A stretch of 8,521 nucleotides of DNA from an uncultured Clostridia bacterium (lineage in GTDB: Bacteria; Bacillota; Clostridia; Peptostreptococcales; Anaerovoracaceae). Both the position numbers and the translations under genes were made by a program. The notes beneath the pieces are model-generated. The model made no database searches. It was not told where the DNA came from and saw only the letters and a program-made list of their open reading frames with translations. The number at the start of each line of letters is the position of its first letter. The first letter of the stretch is position 1. Of this stretch, positions 1-6,172 are shown one piece after another. The stretch lies in contig CALZMV010000051.1 in the NCBI GenBank assembly GCA_945788655.1, positions 1 through 8,521 of the forward strand. The letters run 5' to 3'.

Positions 1-78
1 ATGGTCGTGATGATGGTGGTCGTGATGTTCATGATCGCATCCACAGCCACATTCATGGTCATGGTCGTGATGATGGTG
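1..78 (-). repeat. 60-bp-period repeat encoding the His-rich tail
   Basis: The same 18 bases occur at 1-18 and 61-78; on the minus strand they encode HHHHDH. The period is 60 bases (20 residues), so the His/Cys-rich tail of the GTPase appears to have grown by in-frame duplication. The next copy, if present, would lie beyond the window edge. This is a coding repeat, not a CRISPR or a mobile-element end. Confidence 0.7.
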
Positions 79-711
79 ATGTTCATGTTCCATAACATGG
101 ATTTCTTCTTCAATGGTACTCTTTCTTTCCATTGCAGCCAAAATCTGCTTTCCATCCAGTTTGTCCCAATCTGTTGTAATGAGCACCGCCTCAGGATTGT
201 GTTCCTTAATTAATTCTACAACTGCTTCCAGCTTTTCTTCACTTAACTTGGAAGTGTGGCTCAAAATAATTGAGCTTGCATTTTCAATCTGATTGTTAAA
301 GAACTCTCCAAAGTTCTTCATGTAAATCTTTGCTTTCTTTGCGTCTACAACCGTTGTAAATGCGCTTAATTCTACATCATCAAGATTCAGATTTCTAACA
401 GCGCTGATAATATCGCTGAGCTTACCTACTCCTGAAGGTTCAATTAAGATTCTTTCAGGATTGTATTCTGTGATTACCTTCTTCAGAGCTTCCCCAAAAT
501 CTCCTACAAGGCTGCAGCAAATACATCCGGAATTCATTTCATTAATCTCAATTCCTGCTTCCTTTAAGAAACCCCCATCTATGCCTATTTCACCGAATTC
601 GTTTTCGATGAGAACTACTTTTTCACCTTTATATGCCTCTTCTACCAATTTCTTAATAAGGGTAGTTTTACCAGCACCTAAAAATCCAGAAAAAATATCA
701 ACTTTAATCAT
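1..711 (-). CDS. CobW/G3E-family (COG0523) metal-chaperone GTPase, C-terminus cut by window edge
   Basis: The reading frame is open from an ATG at 711 to the window edge, giving 237 residues without a stop. Visible motifs are the Walker A GFLGAGKT (residues 9-16), the family ENEFGEIGID segment (36-45), the metal-binding CICC (63-66, the CxCC hallmark of COG0523), and EPSGVGKL (91-98, Walker B/switch region). VVDAKK follows at 121-126. Where most family members have NKxD for guanine recognition, this protein has SHTSKL (151-156). From residue 205 on there is a tail with 17 His among 33 residues and a CGCGC cluster (Cys221, 223, 225), typical of metal storage or delivery tails. Family members load or buffer Zn, Ni or Co; the metal here cannot be read from the sequence. 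The ribosome binding site AAAAGGG (726-720) lies 8 bases before the ATG. The gene is divergent from the BFD-like gene. The family call is firm; the substrate is unknown. Confidence 0.93.
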   Translation of the reverse strand, partial: MIKVDIFSGFLGAGKTTLIKKLVEEAYKGEKVVLIENEFGEIGIDGGFLKEAGIEINEMNSGCICCSLVGDFGEALKKVITEYNPERILIEPSGVGKLSDIISAVRNLNLDDVELSAFTTVVDAKKAKIYMKNFGEFFNNQIENASSIILSHTSKLSEEKLEAVVELIKEHNPEAVLITTDWDKLDGKQILAAMERKSTIEEEIHVMEHEHHHHHDHDHECGCGCDHEHHDHHHHDH

Positions 712-745
712 TTTATCATCCCTTTTCTATCAAAATTTCCAATAA

Positions 746-754
746 ATTATACCA
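746..754 (-). promoter_or_regulatory. Extended -10 promoter for the CobW-family gene
   Basis: On the minus strand the sequence reads TGGTATAAT: a perfect -10 hexamer (751-746) with the upstream TGn extension (754-752). The hexamer 17 bases further upstream (774-769, TTTTAA) is a poor -35, as is common for extended -10 promoters. Transcription would start near 739, leaving a leader of under 30 bases. No metal-regulator operator could be identified with confidence. Confidence 0.6.
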
Positions 755-788
755 CTTAATATTGTAAATTAAAAGTGCTCTGTATGAA

Positions 789-817
789 TTGTTTTACCTA
801 TATAGATATGATATAAT
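789..817 (+). promoter_or_regulatory. Sigma-A promoter for the BFD-like gene
   Basis: TTGTTT (789-794) and TATAAT (812-817) are separated by exactly 17 bases, giving a start site near 824. A second TATAAT at 825-830 has no good -35. The promoter points towards the small ferredoxin-like gene at 847. Confidence 0.75.
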
Positions 818-846
818 TATTTATTATAATTATTATGGAGGATGCT

Positions 847-1032
847 ATGGACAAGAATTCAAGAGACTATGAAGTATGTGTATGCAGACACATTACCAGA
901 GGTCAGATAGAAGATTTTCTAAAAGAAACCGGCTTAACCGATTTGAAGGAAATTTGCCAGAAGCTCAATGTGGGCAATGTGTGCGGTGCATGCCGTGGCA
1001 TGATTTTAGATATGATTGAAGAGATGAAATAA
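847..1032 (+). CDS. BFD-like [2Fe-2S]-binding protein, 61 residues
   Basis: This is a small stand-alone (2Fe-2S)-binding protein of the BFD (bacterioferritin-associated ferredoxin-like) domain family. The four ligand cysteines are Cys11 and Cys13 (CVC) and Cys46 and Cys49 (CGAC), with 32 residues between the pairs, the spacing of the BFD fold. Nothing else is attached; the domain fills the whole protein. It is presumably cytoplasmic and acts in electron transfer or iron handling, but its partner is not visible here. An upstream in-frame ATG at 835 would add four residues, but it overlaps the ribosome binding site GGAGG (837-841). The ATG at 847, 5 bases after that site, is therefore the better start. 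The gene is monocistronic: its own promoter lies just upstream and a strong terminator just downstream. It is divergent from the CobW-family gene. Confidence 0.9.
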   Translation: MDKNSRDYEVCVCRHITRGQIEDFLKETGLTDLKEICQKLNVGNVCGACRGMILDMIEEMK

Positions 1033-1040
1033 TCATAGTT

Positions 1041-1076
1041 ATGGCGGTATAGCAAAAGCTTTACCGCCATTTTTTT
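1041..1076 (+). terminator. Rho-independent terminator of the BFD-like gene
   Basis: A perfect 9-bp stem, ATGGCGGTA (1041-1049) with TACCGCCAT (1062-1070), is extended after one T/T mismatch by AGC/GCT closing an AAAA loop. A run of seven T (1070-1076) follows directly. It lies 8 bases after the stop codon. Read on the minus strand the hairpin lacks a T run, so it is a weak candidate for ending the convergent arsC transcript, and no other terminator for that transcript is visible. Confidence 0.92.
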
Positions 1077-1107
1077 AATATTTGTGCCAAGCAGGACTTT
1101 GAGAATG

Positions 1108-1497
1108 CTATTCAATACACATCTCTCGAAGCTTTTCTTCAATCTCTTTTATTACTTCAATAAATACTTCATCACTTTGTCCTGTTGGATCTTGTAGTCC
1201 CCAGTTATCATCAAAATCTCTTCCAATGTACGGACATCCAACATCACAGCCCATTGAAACGGCTATATCGGGACTCGGAATTTTATCAAAGGTTTTGCTG
1301 TATTGTGTTTGTTCCATATCAATTCCGTAAAGCTGTTTCATCAGCCTTACAGCATCTTGATTTATCTGCGGCTTAGTCTCTGTACCCGCGGAGTAAAATT
1401 CATATTCATTTCCGCACAGATGCTTTCCAAGTGCCTCTGCAATCTGACTTCGGCACGAGTTATGAACACAAATAAAAGCTATTTTCTTTTTAGTCAT
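1108..1497 (-). CDS. arsC: ArsC-type arsenate reductase (low-molecular-weight tyrosine phosphatase fold), 129 residues
   Basis: The protein reduces arsenate to arsenite using the low-molecular-weight protein tyrosine phosphatase fold. The catalytic P-loop is CVHNSCRS, with nucleophile Cys10 and Arg16. A second cysteine pair, Cys84 and Cys88 (GCDVGC), sits where the thioredoxin-coupled enzymes carry their relay cysteines. Asp103 in DPTGQSDE is the expected general acid. The length is normal. The long frame opens with a GTG at 1509, but that codon is part of the ribosome binding site AAAGGAG (1515-1509). I therefore choose the ATG at 1497, which also puts the nucleophile at position 10 as in the plasmid pI258 enzyme. 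The gene begins 16 bases after the Nudix stop and its binding site overlaps that stop, so the two are probably co-translated. No arsR, arsB or acr3 is present. A phosphatase role is an alternative, but the Cys84/Cys88 pair argues for arsenate reduction. Confidence 0.88.
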   Translation of the reverse strand: MTKKKIAFICVHNSCRSQIAEALGKHLCGNEYEFYSAGTETKPQINQDAVRLMKQLYGIDMEQTQYSKTFDKIPSPDIAVSMGCDVGCPYIGRDFDDNWGLQDPTGQSDEVFIEVIKEIEEKLREMCIE

Positions 1498-1513
1498 TAT
1501 TACTTGCACTCCT

Positions 1514-2125
1514 TTATAATAATTCCTTTACAAACCAGTCCACAATTCTCGCAGTTACACCCCAGATTTTCTTATCCTCATATCTGTAGAAAGGCAGGAC
1601 ATTTTTGCCTACTCTCCACTTATAGTCTGGGGAAATTCCCGTCTCTTCATAAGGGAAATCCTCTGTCTTGGAAACTACATCTAAATCATAGTTCTTGGCA
1701 GGGTTATCAATGAAGAACTGTATAGGCACAGTGAACACTTCTTCCACCTCTTCCTCATTGATGGAAAGCTTTGTGATCTCATCTTTGCCTATAGTGGCTA
1801 CATGAGTAAACAAGGAATATCCGGAAAAGCCATACATAGTGTCAAACTGGCCCAAAATATTGCTCTCAGAAAGTTCTATTCCTATCTCTTCCTTTGTTTC
1901 ACGCAGTGCACATTCTAAAGCGGTTTCCCCGGCTTCTATGTTGCCCCCAGGGAAGCAGATATCTCCAGGCTGAGTTCTCAGTTTGCTTGCTCTTACCTCA
2001 AACAGAAAGCTAAGTCCTTCCTCTGTCTCAACAATAGGTACGAGAACGCTAAAATACTTATGCTTGCCAATAGCCTTTATTTCTCTGTTAATTAATGATT
2101 CCTTTATTTCATTTAAGTTAATCAA
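1514..2125 (-). CDS. Nudix hydrolase, CoA-pyrophosphatase (NudL/UPF0035) type, TTG start
   Basis: This is a Nudix hydrolase with a complete Nudix box: Gly61, Glu67, Arg75, Glu76, Glu79, Glu80 and Gly82 fit Gx5Ex7REUxEExGU. Just before it, residues 41-61 carry LFEVRASKLRTQPG...FPGG, the UPF0035 signature of enzymes that split CoA or related nucleotides to phosphopantetheine and 3',5'-ADP. Length is 203 residues with the start chosen here. The frame stays open to a TTG at 2206, but that start lies inside the preceding gene and would translate through a hairpin. A TTG at 2125 has GAGGTG (2137-2132) 6 bases upstream, and it places the protein start just ahead of the conserved NREIKAIGKHKYFSVLVPIVE-like region. 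The product with this start matches my memory of clostridial homologues. CoA is the likely substrate, but other nucleoside diphosphate derivatives are possible. Confidence 0.85.
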   Translation of the reverse strand: MINLNEIKESLINREIKAIGKHKYFSVLVPIVETEEGLSFLFEVRASKLRTQPGDICFPGGNIEAGETALECALRETKEEIGIELSESNILGQFDTMYGFSGYSLFTHVATIGKDEITKLSINEEEVEEVFTVPIQFFIDNPAKNYDLDVVSKTEDFPYEETGISPDYKWRVGKNVLPFYRYEDKKIWGVTARIVDWFVKELL

Positions 2126-2130
2126 ATTAT

Positions 2131-2138
2131 CCACCTCT
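2131..2138 (-). promoter_or_regulatory. Ribosome binding site that fixes the Nudix TTG start
   Basis: On the minus strand AGAGGTGG (2138-2131) lies 5 bases upstream of TTG (2125-2123). No in-frame ATG exists nearby, so this site is the main reason to start the Nudix protein at 2125 rather than at the TTG at 2206. Confidence 0.65.
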
Positions 2139-2168
2139 AAAAGATAAGGCGATGGTTGCCCATCGCCT
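2139..2168 (-). terminator. Hairpin with GCAA tetraloop and short T-rich tail between two genes; possible attenuator
   Basis: AGGCGATGG (2147-2155 on the plus strand) pairs perfectly over 9 bp with CCATCGCCT (2160-2168). On the minus-strand RNA the loop is GCAA, a stable GNRA tetraloop. The next bases are TATCTTTT (2146-2139), a short imperfect T tract. The element begins 20 bases after the P-loop NTPase stop and ends just before the Nudix ribosome binding site. It could be a leaky terminator or an RNA-stabilising/processing hairpin. No separate promoter for the Nudix gene was seen, so some read-through is likely. Confidence 0.55.
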
Positions 2169-2187
2169 GCTGCTTTCAAATTCAATA

Positions 2188-2610
2188 TTAGTTTAAGATT
2201 TCGCAACCTTCGAAATCTACACCAATCATTTCTTCCCTTTCTGCGCTTACGCTTACTACGAAGTCCATGCCGTAGTTCTTGGAGATATCCTTAAGTCTTT
2301 CAATAAACTCAGGAAGATCACCTAATGCGAAATCTGCATGCTTAAGAATGCTGTCAATGTAGATTGTTTCAATGTCATGGTCAGAGCTGATAACTCCGTA
2401 TAAGAAACCTATGTATTCGTCACTGTTAGTAACATGCTCAAAATCTTCCATGCAGATTACTCTGATTCTATATTTAAGATCATACATTAATCTCTGGTTC
2501 TTATTGATGAAAATGATGCTGCCCTTTGCGTCCTTAACGGATTCATTAGCAAGGTCAATCATCTGTTTAGTTTTGCCGCTGCCTTTGTGTCCAACTAATA
2601 ATTTTATCAT
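2188..2610 (-). CDS. Small P-loop NTPase of unknown function, 140 residues
   Basis: A short P-loop protein whose function I do not recognise. It has a clear Walker A, GHKGSGKT (residues 7-14), right at the N-terminus. A likely Walker B strand ends in IYID (83-86), and a further hydrophobic strand, FVVSVS (117-122), is in the position of a sensor strand. There is no ABC signature, no helicase motif and no membrane segment or signal peptide, so it is probably a soluble cytoplasmic ATPase or nucleotide switch with almost nothing beyond the nucleotide-binding core. From memory, similar clostridial proteins exist and are sometimes labelled PilT-like, but nothing here shows a link to pili. The ATG at 2610 has GGAGGAG (2623-2617) 6 bases upstream and its own strong promoter. 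It leads a group with the Nudix and arsC genes. Confidence 0.85.
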   Translation of the reverse strand: MIKLLVGHKGSGKTKQMIDLANESVKDAKGSIIFINKNQRLMYDLKYRIRVICMEDFEHVTNSDEYIGFLYGVISSDHDIETIYIDSILKHADFALGDLPEFIERLKDISKNYGMDFVVSVSAEREEMIGVDFEGCEILN

Positions 2611-2628
2611 GGTAATCTCCTCCTATGT

Positions 2629-2646
2629 AAAATCATCACTGATTTT
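2629..2646 (-). other. Small leader hairpin upstream of the P-loop NTPase gene
   Basis: In the predicted leader the minus strand reads AAAATCA, GTGA, TGATTTT: a 7-bp stem with a GUGA (GNRA) tetraloop, ending 5 bases before the ribosome binding site. The stem is AT-rich and could be chance; it may stabilise the 5' end of the mRNA. Confidence 0.3.
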
Positions 2647-2663
2647 ATTATTTCATTTTTTCC

Positions 2664-2692
2664 ATTATACAATATCATTTCCATCTTTTCAA
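2664..2692 (-). promoter_or_regulatory. Sigma-A promoter for the P-loop NTPase / Nudix / arsC group
   Basis: On the minus strand TTGAAA (2692-2687) and a perfect TATAAT (2669-2664) are exactly 17 bases apart. Transcription would begin near 2657, giving a leader of about 47 bases before the ATG at 2610. It sits 7 bases beyond the rlmN stop. No terminator separates it from rlmN, so the downstream group may be read both from here and from the exporter-rlmN transcript. Confidence 0.82.
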
Positions 2693-2699
2693 TGGGAAT

Positions 2700-3734
2700 T
2701 TATTTTTTTCGCTCAAGTCTAAGCTGACCGCATGCTCCATCTATATCATCGCCCAATTCTCGTCTGATTGTAGCCGGAATTCCCTTGTTTTCAAGGGTTT
2801 TGCGGAAAGCTTGTGCAGTCTTTTGGTCAGTGGTATCAAGACCGGTTTCTTCAACCTTGTTTAGAGGAATAAGGTTCACATGGCAGAGCATTCCCTTTAG
2901 CACCGATGCCAGCTGCAAAGCATCATTTTCAGAGTCATTGACACCCTTTACAAGAGTATATTCAAAAGTCACTCTTCTAGAAGTTGCTTCTGTATATTTC
3001 CTGCAGGCATCAATGAGAGTTTCCATAGGATAGGATTTGTTAACAGGCATCATGGAGTTCCTTATTTTATTGTTTGGAGCATGAAGCGAAATTGCAAGGT
3101 TAACCTGTGGGAAGTCCTGACCGAACTTTTCTATCATAGGCACGAGACCACAGGTCGAAATTGTAATATTACGCATACCAAGGTTTCTTCCGTTTTTGTC
3201 GTTTATTATCCTAATAAAAGCGGAAAGATTTTCATAGTTATCAAAGGGCTCACCTGTGCCCATTACAACTATGTGATTAATTGCTTCTCCTGTATCTCTT
3301 TCGGCTGCAAGAAGCTGTTCTAGCATCTCACCCGGCTCTAAGTTTCTTGATAAGCCACCTATAGTTGATGCACAGAATTTACAACCCATTCTGCATCCAG
3401 CCTGAGATGAAATACAGATTGTATTTCCATATTTGTATTTCATAAAAACGCTTTCAATTGCGTTCCCGTCTTCAAGTTCAAAGAGATATTTTCTTGTACC
3501 ATCAAGCTTTGAAACCTGAACCTTGGCCGGAAATAACAATCCTAAATGTGCTCCCGCTTTCTGAAGTTTTTCCTTAAGGTTCTGGGGCACATTTGTCATC
3601 TGTTCAAAGCTTTCTACACCCTTATAGAGCCAAGCAAAAATCTGCTTGGCTCTGAATTTCGGTTCTCCCAGCTCAGTAAGGAGCTTTTCCATTTCATTTA
3701 ATTGTAAGTTTTTTAAATTGATTTTTTCTGTCAT
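2700..3734 (-). CDS. rlmN: 23S rRNA (adenine(2503)-C2)-methyltransferase RlmN, 344 residues
   Basis: A radical-SAM enzyme that methylates C2 of A2503 in 23S rRNA (and, in E. coli, A37 of some tRNAs). The [4Fe-4S]/SAM motif is CRMGCKFC, with Cys114, Cys118 and Cys121. GTGEP (159-163) is the SAM-binding segment. Cys335 in GACGQLR is the C-terminal cysteine that becomes methylated during catalysis. The N-terminal RNA-binding region with the FRAKQIFAWLYKG and MTNVP segments is complete, and the length is typical. This, with the overall pattern, favours housekeeping RlmN over the resistance enzyme Cfr. The ATG at 3734 lies 2 bases after the stop of the upstream exporter gene and has only a weak ribosome binding site (GTGGAT, inside that gene's end), so translation is probably coupled. 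The placement behind an exporter is notable. Confidence 0.96.
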   Translation of the reverse strand: MTEKINLKNLQLNEMEKLLTELGEPKFRAKQIFAWLYKGVESFEQMTNVPQNLKEKLQKAGAHLGLLFPAKVQVSKLDGTRKYLFELEDGNAIESVFMKYKYGNTICISSQAGCRMGCKFCASTIGGLSRNLEPGEMLEQLLAAERDTGEAINHIVVMGTGEPFDNYENLSAFIRIINDKNGRNLGMRNITISTCGLVPMIEKFGQDFPQVNLAISLHAPNNKIRNSMMPVNKSYPMETLIDACRKYTEATSRRVTFEYTLVKGVNDSENDALQLASVLKGMLCHVNLIPLNKVEETGLDTTDQKTAQAFRKTLENKGIPATIRRELGDDIDGACGQLRLERKK

Positions 3735-3736
3735 AA

Positions 3737-6169
3737 TTAATCCACATCATATCTTGCCAGAATTGCTGCAGGAGTCTTACGCATAGTATTAAATACAGGA
3801 ATAAGTCCAACAATTGAGTTGAATATATATACTGTAATTATTGCGCCGAAGAATACAACAGGATTCATGGCAAACATTGTACTTATATAAGATATTTTGC
3901 AAAGCTTGCTTAATGCATAAGACATACCTATTATACCCAGTAAGCTGCTCACCGTAGTAAGAGCTAAAATCTCACCCAGGAACATCTTATAGATGTCGGT
4001 CTTCTTAACACCTATAGCCCTGAATATACCTATTTCCTTAATTCTGGACAAGAATGAAGATCTAGTCATGAGCAGTATTTCAATCAGTGAAATACCAAGA
4101 ACAATTAAGCCTAGTATCAGTGTCATCTTTGTTGAGCTTCGTCTGCTTTCAGTATATTCTTTTTTTGCAGATGCGTAGGTGTCTTTGATGTTAACATTCT
4201 GGCCGTCGCGGAATTCAGAAATAGCCTCTTCCTTATCTGTAGGCGCTACAGTAAAGCCTCCAGCTTTGCTAACCATAGCATACTTTATTGTGCTTTGATT
4301 TACAAGGAAAACATTTAAATTTTCTGAACTTTCATAATATCCTACGACTGTAAGTTTTTTGTCGTTGACCTTTTCATCTACCTGTTTATTTAAAGGAAAA
4401 TCGTATCTCTGGCTGTATGGAATAATTGTCTCATAATCATTCTGAGGCAGTCTTCCCTGCTTCAAGGTATATGCCTTGTCAACAGTTTCATAGTTTAATA
4501 TATTGCTCTCACCTGCAGAATCATCCATTTCCTCTTGATTTTCACTTCTTGAGTTATATAGAACATCCAGCATCAGTGATTTATCCATATAGATTACAGG
4601 CTGTACTGAATCAGTAATGCCTACAACCTTAAAAGGCTTCATATTTGCAATCTTAACTTCGGTATCTAATACATCTTCAACAGAATTAATCCCCACCTGA
4701 TTGGAGTAACCTCTCTTGAACATTGTTTCAACTGTAAGCTTATCTGCAACAATCTCATATTCATTTTCAGGCATTCTTCCGTAGAGGATGTCTTCCTCAG
4801 AAATATGATTGATATCGGTCAAAGCACCATTAAGTGTATTCTGTGCATATGAAGTCTGGTAATAGTAGTTCAAATCCATGACAAAATTTGCATTACCGTC
4901 TTTAGGCAGCATATATTCCACACTTGGAAGTTTTTCGTATTCTTCATACTTTTCCACAGAAAGGTTTGGCATCTTTGCATACAGATATGATCTGTTGCTA
5001 TTTATGAAATCCTTATCATGAATATCGAAGCTTGCATAAATACTGCTGTAGGAATAGGTGATAAAAATGCCCGCAAGTACAAATCCGATAAGCAGTAATT
5101 TCTTAATAAGAGGATAAGACGCAATCTTCCTAAAGCCGTTTTTAAGTGAAGGCCAAATTCCAATTATTGAACTGTATTTTTCCTTAACATTGGAATCTAC
5201 AATATCATCAAATTCAAATTTGTAATCTTCGTAGAGAGATTTATCCATTTCCTGGAAATGGTCATCAACGAACTCAATGCTGGAATTGTTGTCGACAACT
5301 TCGATATGCTGGTTGTTCCTTGATTTAATGTAAATATTGCCGTTATTAACTACAATATCTATGCCGATGTCATCGTTTTTATTTCCGTAGAAATTCATCT
5401 TTACAGACTCAGTGCTTGCATTCTCTTGCTTTTCAAAGTCCTTAAGATAGAATTTGTTATCAATTCTGTAATTAAGACTGTCGTCGGTGATGTTTTCGTA
5501 GTCCTTTTCTATTTTGCCATCCTTGAGCTCGATTATTCTCGATGCATAGAATTTCGCTAATTCAACCTCGTGAGTAACCAAAACAACCAGTCTATCCTTG
5601 GAAATGGCCTTGATGATGTTCATAATCTCAATGGTATTCCCGCTGTCAAGGTTTCCTGTCGGCTCATCGGCAATGATAATCTTAGGATTCTTGGCAAGAG
5701 CTCTTGCAATACCCACTCTCTGCCTTTCACCACCTGAAAGCATTCCTGCCATTCGGTTTCTGTATCTGTACATTCCCACGCTTTCAAGGATGTAGTTGAT
5801 TCTCTTTTTTCTTTCCCCCTCATCCTTGATACCTATCATCTTGAGAACCATGGATACGTTTTCATAAACGGTCATGTTTTCAACCAGTTTATAGTCCTGG
5901 AAAATGTATCCAATATTTAGGTTCCTTATCTTGTCTATTTTAGCCGCAGCTCTGCCTGTGATCTTTTTACCATCCACATATATATTGCCCTTGTTAACTC
6001 TGTCAAGACCGCCTATTGCATTTAGCAGTGTAGTCTTACCGGATCCTGAAGGACCAAGCAACGCAACCAGTCCACTTGAGCCTAGTTCCAAGGTTGTATT
6101 ATTTATTACATGAAGCTCGTTTCTTTTGCCTTTGTTAAAATATTTATTAACCCCTTCTAATCTAATCAT
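3737..6169 (-). CDS. ABC exporter, ATPase fused to MacB/FtsX-type permease (subunit 2), 810 residues
   Basis: A half-transporter with an N-terminal ATPase (residues 1 to about 225). It has Walker A GPSGSGKT (39-46), Q-loop Gln91, signature LSGGERQ (144-150), Walker B IIIADEP with Glu169, GNLD, and H-loop His200; all catalytic residues are intact. A linker of about 120 residues follows, rich in Asn, Asp and beta-prone segments, far longer than in its neighbour. One membrane helix (about 356-376) leads to a large extracellular domain (about 380-675), then three helices (about 682-702, 732-756, 771-793) with the FtsX segment IKEIGIFRAIG between helices 2 and 3. This is the MacB topology, not the ten-helix BceB form. 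The extracellular domain holds two related units, beginning GRMPENEYEIV (464-474) and GRLPQNDYETII (572-583). The ATG at 6169 follows the upstream stop by 3 bases, with GGAGGAGGTG as binding site. The substrate is unknown; peptides or cell-envelope antibiotics are plausible. Confidence 0.92.
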   Translation of the reverse strand: MIRLEGVNKYFNKGKRNELHVINNTTLELGSSGLVALLGPSGSGKTTLLNAIGGLDRVNKGNIYVDGKKITGRAAAKIDKIRNLNIGYIFQDYKLVENMTVYENVSMVLKMIGIKDEGERKKRINYILESVGMYRYRNRMAGMLSGGERQRVGIARALAKNPKIIIADEPTGNLDSGNTIEIMNIIKAISKDRLVVLVTHEVELAKFYASRIIELKDGKIEKDYENITDDSLNYRIDNKFYLKDFEKQENASTESVKMNFYGNKNDDIGIDIVVNNGNIYIKSRNNQHIEVVDNNSSIEFVDDHFQEMDKSLYEDYKFEFDDIVDSNVKEKYSSIIGIWPSLKNGFRKIASYPLIKKLLLIGFVLAGIFITYSYSSIYASFDIHDKDFINSNRSYLYAKMPNLSVEKYEEYEKLPSVEYMLPKDGNANFVMDLNYYYQTSYAQNTLNGALTDINHISEEDILYGRMPENEYEIVADKLTVETMFKRGYSNQVGINSVEDVLDTEVKIANMKPFKVVGITDSVQPVIYMDKSLMLDVLYNSRSENQEEMDDSAGESNILNYETVDKAYTLKQGRLPQNDYETIIPYSQRYDFPLNKQVDEKVNDKKLTVVGYYESSENLNVFLVNQSTIKYAMVSKAGGFTVAPTDKEEAISEFRDGQNVNIKDTYASAKKEYTESRRSSTKMTLILGLIVLGISLIEILLMTRSSFLSRIKEIGIFRAIGVKKTDIYKMFLGEILALTTVSSLLGIIGMSYALSKLCKISYISTMFAMNPVVFFGAIITVYIFNSIVGLIPVFNTMRKTPAAILARYDVD

Positions 6170-6172
6170 TTA

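Noticed and set aside
1..92. Repetitive ATGGTCGTGATG-type sequence looking like a satellite or CRISPR
   Set aside because: It is the coding sequence for the His/Asp-rich tail of the CobW-family protein read on the minus strand; there are no spacers. A plus-strand frame here is a low-complexity Met/Val shadow.
461..745. Plus-strand open frames lying opposite real genes (for example 461-745, 2372-2722, 3993-4178, 7460-7678)
   Set aside because: They are antisense to clear, well-conserved genes, lack convincing ribosome binding sites and encode no recognisable protein.
835..846. BFD-like protein start at ATG 835
   Set aside because: The ATG overlaps its own GGAGG ribosome binding site and follows the predicted transcription start too closely.
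2126..2206. Nudix start at TTG 2206
   Set aside because: It lies within the preceding gene, runs through the intergenic hairpin, adds residues not expected for the family and has no ribosome binding site.
2700..3734. Cfr resistance methyltransferase
   Set aside because: Length, complete N-terminal region and overall sequence fit RlmN; neither the promoter nor the context marks a transferred resistance gene.
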